DNA of 64,000 nucleotides from positions 3,100,001 to 3,164,000 of the forward strand of contig JAQOTA010000060.1 in NCBI GenBank assembly GCA_029532415.1, written 5' to 3'. Under the pieces are notes generated by a model, which made no database searches, had not been told where the DNA came from, and worked only from the letters and a program-made list of their open reading frames with translations. Shown here in pieces: positions 58,346 through 64,000 of the stretch. How positions within the stretch are numbered: position 1 is the stretch's first letter; every line of letters begins with the position of its first letter. Both the position numbers and the translations under genes were made by a program. Source of the stretch: Marasmius tenuissimus (lineage: Eukaryota; Basidiomycota; Agaricomycetes; Agaricales; Marasmiaceae).

Positions 58346-58775
58346 CTTTTTGGTATTAAATGTAATTGCATGACTAGGAGTCGCACGATCGTTCTTTCCG
58401 GTGTATCTTGACTGTAATGTTTACCAACTTCGTGGAACTAGACATAGATCTATAGTACATGGGGCAAGAGAGTGATACCCAGTCGTCAAGTACGAATGTC
58501 GTCAAGAGCCTTCACTGCTTCGCCAAAGTGGGTTTGCGTTCATGTCGCGATCGATTCCAACATAGCAGTCGGTCTTGGGGGACTCTAGACATCATTGAAG
58601 ACCGCCCCCGCTTGGAGTTTAACAGTCCAGTTTAATTTTAACAATTGTAAGAGTGTACAAATACGATCCGTGGCAATAGCAAGTAAGGGTGGGAGAGGGA
58701 TGGAGTTGGTAAGTTAGTACATGGAGTTACAGCGTAATATAATAGTCAGCCAGGTTTCGTAATGGTGTTCGTTGT
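58346..58775. other. Convergent 3' intergenic region
   Basis: No gene was seen. Confidence 0.4.
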
Positions 58776-59680
58776 CTAGTCCTCGAAGGCAGTCTGAAAA
58801 GCGCATCTATCGCCCATACGGTGAAGGCGATCCGCTTCAAATGTGCGAATCAAGAAGCAATCGTCGCAGTAGTGGACACTTGTCTTCAAAAACTCCCACA
58901 AATCAAGAGGCAAACCTACTGGGGAGTTCCACGCAGTAAACATTGTGCCTATTGTTGTAGAGATAGTGTCCTGACGTGGTATCTCGGACGGGTCTTTCCA
59001 CAATAATGCTGTCAGTCTTGCGTCGACGTGTGGATCTTGGTATACTGCTGAAAATCTTCAGTTATTGATATCTGTGCAGTGTAGCGACTCACTTTCAGTT
59101 TGAGAGCTTGTGCACCTTCCTTCTTCGATGTGCGTGAAAAAAGCAGCGGCTGAGAAGTGATACATGCATGAAGTGCAGATACGCGTGGTGTCTATCAAAG
59201 TACGCATCGCTCCTGGCACAACCCCCGTTGTGCTGTTGAGGTTACGGATCGTGCGGCCGATGGGAGTTTTCGATAAGGCGCTGTGTCGATGAGTATCGGT
59301 GTTTTGGGGAATCCAGGCGGAGAAGTCGCCAACGCGGTCGTGAAGGCCTTTCAAGGTGAAGACCCAATGTTGGTTGGTGTAAGCTGGGCCGTTTTCAGTC
59401 ATTAGATCAATTAGAGTGCGGTATCACTAACGGCACATGGCGGCGTTCGTCTTCGAAGCGCTCGAAGTACGAATAGGTTGCCAATCTAATTGGGTGACGT
59501 ATGTTGGCCGTAGACTACTGGTAGCCACATATCATGCGTACCTGCTTCTGTTCTTCGTGTTGATTGCGCTTCGTTGAGGGTTGGGATAGCTTCACTGGTA
59601 GTTGCGGAGGCACCGGTAGTCGATTGGTTGCTTATCAGTAGGATGTCTCGCAAGTTGGGGTTGTGATGACTAGGGAACAT
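58776..59680 (-). CDS. Hypothetical protein with clustered Cys/His residues
   Basis: Four exons (59680-59542, 59485-59432, 59383-59093, 59044-58776) with introns of 56, 48 and 48 nt predict 250 aa. It begins MFPSHHNPNLRDILLISNQS. The third exon has NQHWVFTLKGLHDRVGDFSA and ends ICTSCMYHFSAAAFFTHIEE-G-RC, a C-x2-C-x3-H-x8-H-x4-C cluster that could bind zinc. The last exon has WKDPSEIPRQDTISTTIGTM and a second pair YCDDC, then ADRLHRMGDRC. I do not recognise the family. Zinc binding is inference from ligand spacing. Confidence 0.6.
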
Positions 59681-60311
59681 GGAAGGGAGAACTGGAATGT
59701 GTTTTTCCAGTTTACCGAGGAGACTTTGTTCCAGTTTTAATTGGGACTGACGTGGAGTAAACGAAGTTCAGACAGCGTCGAATCGGGTAATACAGTGGTT
59801 TGATCTCTGTGTCTTAATCCCATTGTACAAACGCCGCGCTGAAGTTGGGTCGAGACGAGTCTGATTCCCAATTCCGGGTCGTATGCTCATATCACCCCTG
59901 GTGAGTCGAACTTTTTAAAGGGTCCGGGATTTTGCTTCTCGTCGACGAATCGAACATTCCCTATTTGTTTTCTGATCATCTGGAATTGACCCTCCGAGAG
60001 GTTTGACAGTTTACTATGTAGGTGAGGGTCGGCATTGTATGGTGGTTCACAGAGAAAATTGGACTTAGCACGCATCTCCAACCTGGGTTACTTCGTTCGA
60101 AGTGGTGATAACCCACGAACCTCATGCCACACGTTGACCTTATCGATTCCTATCAGTCAGGACAATTTACAATTCAACGCCCACCTTCGATTTCACTGCA
60201 CCCCCATTCTCACACCCTCAACTCCTCCGGGACCTGGTGGCTGCTGTGATAAGGCCAATACAAATGGGACGGCCAATACTCACTCAGCCGCGCAAGTTTT
60301 GAAGTATGTGG
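59681..60311. other. Spacer with a short module shared with 40375-40570
   Basis: No gene. About 59850-60040 resembles 40375-40570 on the same strand. Confidence 0.4.
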
Positions 60312-60436
60312 AGGTAATCAACGTCAGGGTAGTGAGGGCTGAAAGTCTGTGAACTCACGTTCAATTTGAGTTGAGGATCCAGGTGGGCACCGTGTTTTTT
60401 ATTTCAGGCGACGAGGGCAACGGACATCTTTCACGT

Positions 60437-62128
60437 CTATTGTTGTGAAGAGTACCGAGTACTGAATATCCTCATCCACAAGGAACACTTTGATCTTTCT
60501 GTCATGTATAGGTAAAGGTCAGGGTGATTGCGAGAACGAAAAACGGGGAACCTACAGTATTTGCCAAATAGGAAGCGGAGTTGCGGGTTGGGCTTGTCTC
60601 GATACAAGATCAACTTGTCTGATTGATGTTGCGCGAACCGGACCTCTGTAGTGGCGGAGCAGAACCAAACCGAACCCATTCAGTTGCTAATTAGTTCGTT
60701 CTATTGATGAGCCCCGACACGCAGGGTCGTAGATGTCCCGGAGTCGGAGATAGTTTAAATCTCTGGAACGCTTGATCTTCTGGGAAACATGAGGTGTCAG
60801 AACAATTCTAATGAGGGTAAACATGGCCTTACCGCATTGAGTGACATGGATGCGCGTCGGAATTCCGAATACGACGTCTTCAGAAAGTCCAACGATCCTT
60901 GGTGTATGTACGTGGAAGGGCTACCGGTGAGAGAAAAGAACGGGGACTTGTGAGATTCCTGGCGTATTGAGTTCATGTCGGCGGAGGGTCGAGGCTTTGT
61001 GGTTGCGAATATCTGGCCGCAAAGTGTATTCCTCCACACCGTGTAAATCGGGACTGGCAACTGATGTCCCGTCGATTCAAGGATCGCAAAGGAGTGTCTG
61101 ACCCAGCAGGTGCTCTGCTTTGCTTTCTCTGTAGCCGTGGGGACGATAGGTTCGGCGGTTGCACGACGGAATCCCGGTGTTTCTAAGAGGTAAAAGGCAG
61201 GGAATGGGCCTATACTGGTCCCCATACAAACCGATAGCGAGACCCTTGAAAGCTGAAACTTGTACTCACGGCTGCCGAGCGTGGAATAGGTATAGCACAG
61301 TCTGACTCCACGGAGAGGAGAGACCGGTCGCGCCAGCGACGTTTGTGGCCTCATGAGCCTGGTCGATACGATTACAGGGTCATCGGACGCTTCTCTGGTC
61401 CTCCGAAACTGAACGTGTGAGGTGTTTCTGTAGCATATGTGGTCAGGTCAGACGTCGACGAGTGTCCGAACTGGGGGGTGAGACTTTACCATAATTCAAA
61501 ATGAAGGTTCGTGAGTGTTTCAACGAATAGGCAACAAACCGGTGTCGTGTACGAACTGAACATCCGGACCTTGTCGAACCTTCGCGAGTCAGAATCGAGA
61601 ATTTTGCTTTCCGGAGGTTGGGGCCCGAGGTCAGGGTCTTCTTTTCAGGCTGGTATTCTTCTGCGAAAGACGAAAGACCGACGAGATCAATCGTTCGCAA
61701 GACCGAGTCAGACTTGTTGCGGCTATGATCAGAACAATCGACCTCACTTGCGACATTCATGTCGTTCAATAAAGGGGCGAGTCAATATGATAAAGACGAC
61801 CCTCATGTCGTGTGGATTCAATAAGTGTGGAGTGTTGACCACAAAGAGTTGAATGGAGTCTGGGTGCCAGTAGTAGTTGTCAGCTTTGGTGACATTAGGA
61901 AAAGACGAGTCTCGCATACGGTCAAGACGGATCCATCTATGTAGTATTATATCTTGACCGGGGAGTGCTGTAAGTGTTAGTGTTGGGAGTCACGGACGCA
62001 CGGGAGAGACCAAGTTCAAGGTGGCTGTCGTTGCAACCGAACGTTTGATGAAGTCGCAAAACGTTGATAGGATGGGCGGTTGTTGAAAGCAGTTGGTCAA
62101 AATTGTATCGTTGACGGCGCGTACGCAT
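60437..62128 (-). CDS. Repeat-family gene, copy C (unknown function)
   Basis: Most complete copy together with A. It has the same block order: FGCNDSHLELGLSRAS; a likely intron holding a 12-bp insertion relative to A; SFPNVTKADNYYWHPDS; GLSSFAEEYQPEKKTLTSGP; DDPVIVSTRLMRPQTSLARP; SHKSPFFSLTGSP; NAKIKRSRDLNYLRLRDIYD; LDKLILYRDKPN-like and KIKVFLVDEDIQYSVLFTT blocks. It is nearly identical to copy B over 1.4 kb. The plus-strand gene at 62631 starts about 0.5 kb from its 5' end, the same arrangement as in segment A. Function unknown. Confidence 0.45.
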
Positions 62129-62630
62129 TCGCTCGGCCCCAGGAGTTGCCAGGAACCAATTGATCGTGTGATGCTCACGTGTCTTCTCTACCGCCGGAGT
62201 CCGAGTAATAGATTTTCGTGTTCAACCGTCGCCCTGCTTAACGCCGCCAAATCCCTTTCTATTGAGATATCATCATCTGTGACTCGCACTATTGTTCACA
62301 AGTGTTGTAGTGATTCCTTCTCGGACCCAGTGTGGTCTTGTAACATTGGTACGTCTAATGTTCTCTTGTTCATCTTGTCGTTTTGCTGATTGCGCGCATA
62401 TCTTTCCCTAGCTATTTCTTTAGAAGAATGATATGGAGTGGCTGTCGACTATGGGAGGTCTCTTTCTTCTGGCCGAATTCACTCGAATCGTATAAGAACA
62501 GGGACCTATCTCAACTCTCAGGAACTATTCGTTACCACTCGTATTGGGTTTCTTACTCGCCTGCTTATGATGCTTGCTCAATTTGGTGTTTCGTGGTCAA
62601 GAGGTAGCCAAAGGCGCGCCACGTCGCGGT

Positions 62631-64000
62631 ATGACCGACCTCCTTAACGCTGAAGATGCGCTGACGTCGTTGGAATTTAGTGCCGGCGAAATGGTTGCTC
62701 ACTTGTTCCTTTTTTCCATGGGCTTTGATTCGTTCTTTCCCTTGTTCACACCCGCCGAGTTAAAGAGGATGACCCTCGTCAATCACTCTTTCCTTTCGGC
62801 GATCTCGACGTTCCAAAGACGGATATACAAGTTGGACCCTTTGCTACTTCGTTTCTTCACGCCAACACAACTTCGTCGATTCCGCGATGCTCAGGCTGAA
62901 GATGGGTTTCTGATCTCTGGCTCCGTCGCTCTGCAGTTTTTTGCGAATGTCGAGTGGCCTGAATCCGATCTTGATCTCTACTGCTACCCCAGCCACTTCC
63001 GAAGATTGGTCAAGTTGATGGTTCTTTTTGGGTACAGATTCGCCCCTTCTGGGGGCACAGGACCATCTACTCTCATGATGGCCCTCAAAGAGGTTCAGGC
63101 TAAACTACAATCCCCTGCTCGACTGTATGGAACGATGAAGAGTGTCGTGTCCGTGCTATCATTTGTCAAAGATCGTTTGGAAACCCGATCGAAGGTCCAA
63201 ATCATAGTTTGCAGGAACAGCCCGTTTGAAGCCATTTTCAGTTTTCATAGCTGTATGTTTTTTATCTTTGTTCAGTAACGCGTCACTCACTATGTCCGGT
63301 CGCAGCTGTGGTGATGAATTGCATAGGGGCTTCTCTAGCAATTTCCCTTTACCCGTATTCGACGTTACATATGCAGGAGGCCATCCAATTTGTTTCGACG
63401 AATCGGGCGGCGGAAGGTCTTCAAAAATATGAGGATCGTGGTTGGGCCATCGTCGGATCCTCCTCTGTAGGCGCGGGCCTGCATCACGCCAGCGAATTGA
63501 CTCGAGATCGCATGGTTGGCGATTCAGCTTCGTGGATTATCCCGTTGAACGGCGCGTCAATGTCTCCCAACACCGATTCTGACGAATACAAATGGTTCCG
63601 GGCTCATTCATGGAGCCATGTTTCTCATACCGCTCCTCCACGGATCTGCATCCTTTCATTCACCGGGTCTCGATGTGGTTGGAAGTGGCGCTTGACGTAT
63701 TCCCAGGCTGCAAAGTATTTGATTATGCATCAGAGGCCTCGGAAGACGTTCTGTGGCCTTTGCGAAGAACAGACGTTGCAGCAGTGAGTATTCATTGATG
63801 TCTTTCACCTTGACCTTTCTGAACCCTTCTCTGAACTCGCGGCCACAGGGTTGATGCACATGTCGTTGTTCAGGCCGCTGTACAGACAACACCCAGAGTC
63901 ACGCACTCCGCCCTTGACCGTACAATTGTGGATTTTTTGCGGGGGTTTTTCAATCGGCTTCCACTGCGGGGTCCTCTAAATCTACGCTTACTACCCGATT
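62631..64000 (+). CDS. Nucleotidyltransferase-fold-like protein, copy C (3' end outside window)
   Basis: Exons 62631-63252, 63306-63783 and 63849 onward; the second exon is 478 nt, exactly as in copy A. The protein starts MTDLLNAEDALTSLEFSAGE, then LRRFRDAQAEDGFLISGSVA, then ESDLDLYCYPSHFRRL with an intact D-x-D pair. ARLYGTMKSVVSVLSF and VQIIVCRNSPFEAIFSFHS complete the first exon. After the intron come VVMNCIGASLAISLYPYST, KYEDRGWAIV and the CGLCEEQTLQQ Cys pair. The G-S-x(n)-D-x-D signature and following strands suggest a nucleotidyltransferase fold, but there is no biochemical precedent that I can name. The gene continues past base 64000. Confidence 0.65.

Larger units (their letters stand above)
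60437..64000. repeat. Segmental duplication, unit C (partner 26736-30390)
   Basis: Direct-orientation partner of unit A, 33.7 kb away. It runs off the right edge of the window. Confidence 0.75.

Noticed and set aside
1..64000. tRNA genes or CRISPR arrays
   Set aside because: No convincing A-box/B-box pair or regularly spaced short repeats were seen. The 254-bp array is not CRISPR-like.

Overview
The window looks like nuclear DNA of an Agaricomycete mushroom-forming basidiomycete. Nearly every gene is broken by short introns of about 48-80 nt with GT(G/A)AGT-like donors. The families present are typical of that class: F-box/LRR proteins, DUF6533 membrane proteins, DUF6699 proteins, an AIG1-like GTPase, Hsp9/Hsp12 proteins, a Helitron and a KDZ-transposase remnant. 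I cannot name the species. Many genes were rebuilt exon by exon from reading-frame continuity, so their intron positions are predictions.

Layout, 0-20.6 kb. An ADP-ribosyltransferase-like protein lies at the left edge (+). A 10-exon gene of a mushroom-restricted uncharacterised family follows (-, 2.6-4.9 kb). A head-to-head pair of Hsp12-like stress genes occupies 6.6-8.0 kb, then a DUF6699 gene (+), a small hypothetical gene (-) and a soluble twin-ATPase ABC protein (-, 11.7-13.9 kb). A KRE6/SKN1-like glucan-synthesis protein with most of its GH16 domain missing (+) and a DUF6533 seven-helix-type gene (+) complete this part.

20.6-42 kb. An AIG1-like GTPase without its P-loop exon (-) abuts a GCGCC-rich repeat array (22.3-23.9 kb). 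An F-box gene (+) follows, then the first copy (A) of a duplicated segment holding a repeat-family gene (-) and a nucleotidyltransferase-like gene (+). Next come two small paralogues in opposite orientation flanking a KDZ-transposase relic, a small hypothetical gene, a second F-box gene (-), a truncated copy (B) of the repeat-family gene, and the ribonucleotide reductase small subunit (-).

42.5-64 kb. A very large, apparently intact Helitron Rep-helicase gene (2,616 aa predicted) is followed 243 bp later by a five-intron companion gene. Then come a homeodomain transcription factor (-), a third nucleotidyltransferase-like gene (+), a zinc-ligand-rich hypothetical gene (-) and the second copy (C) of the duplicated segment, which runs off the right edge.

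The conserved genes (RNR R2, ABC ATPase, homeodomain, Hsp12) are interspersed with lineage-specific, duplicating and decaying genes, as in a repeat-rich accessory region. The least explained parts are the Helitron with its repeat-bearing N-terminus and companion gene, the A/C duplication whose two halves differ sharply in similarity, and the GCGCC array next to the beheaded GTPase.
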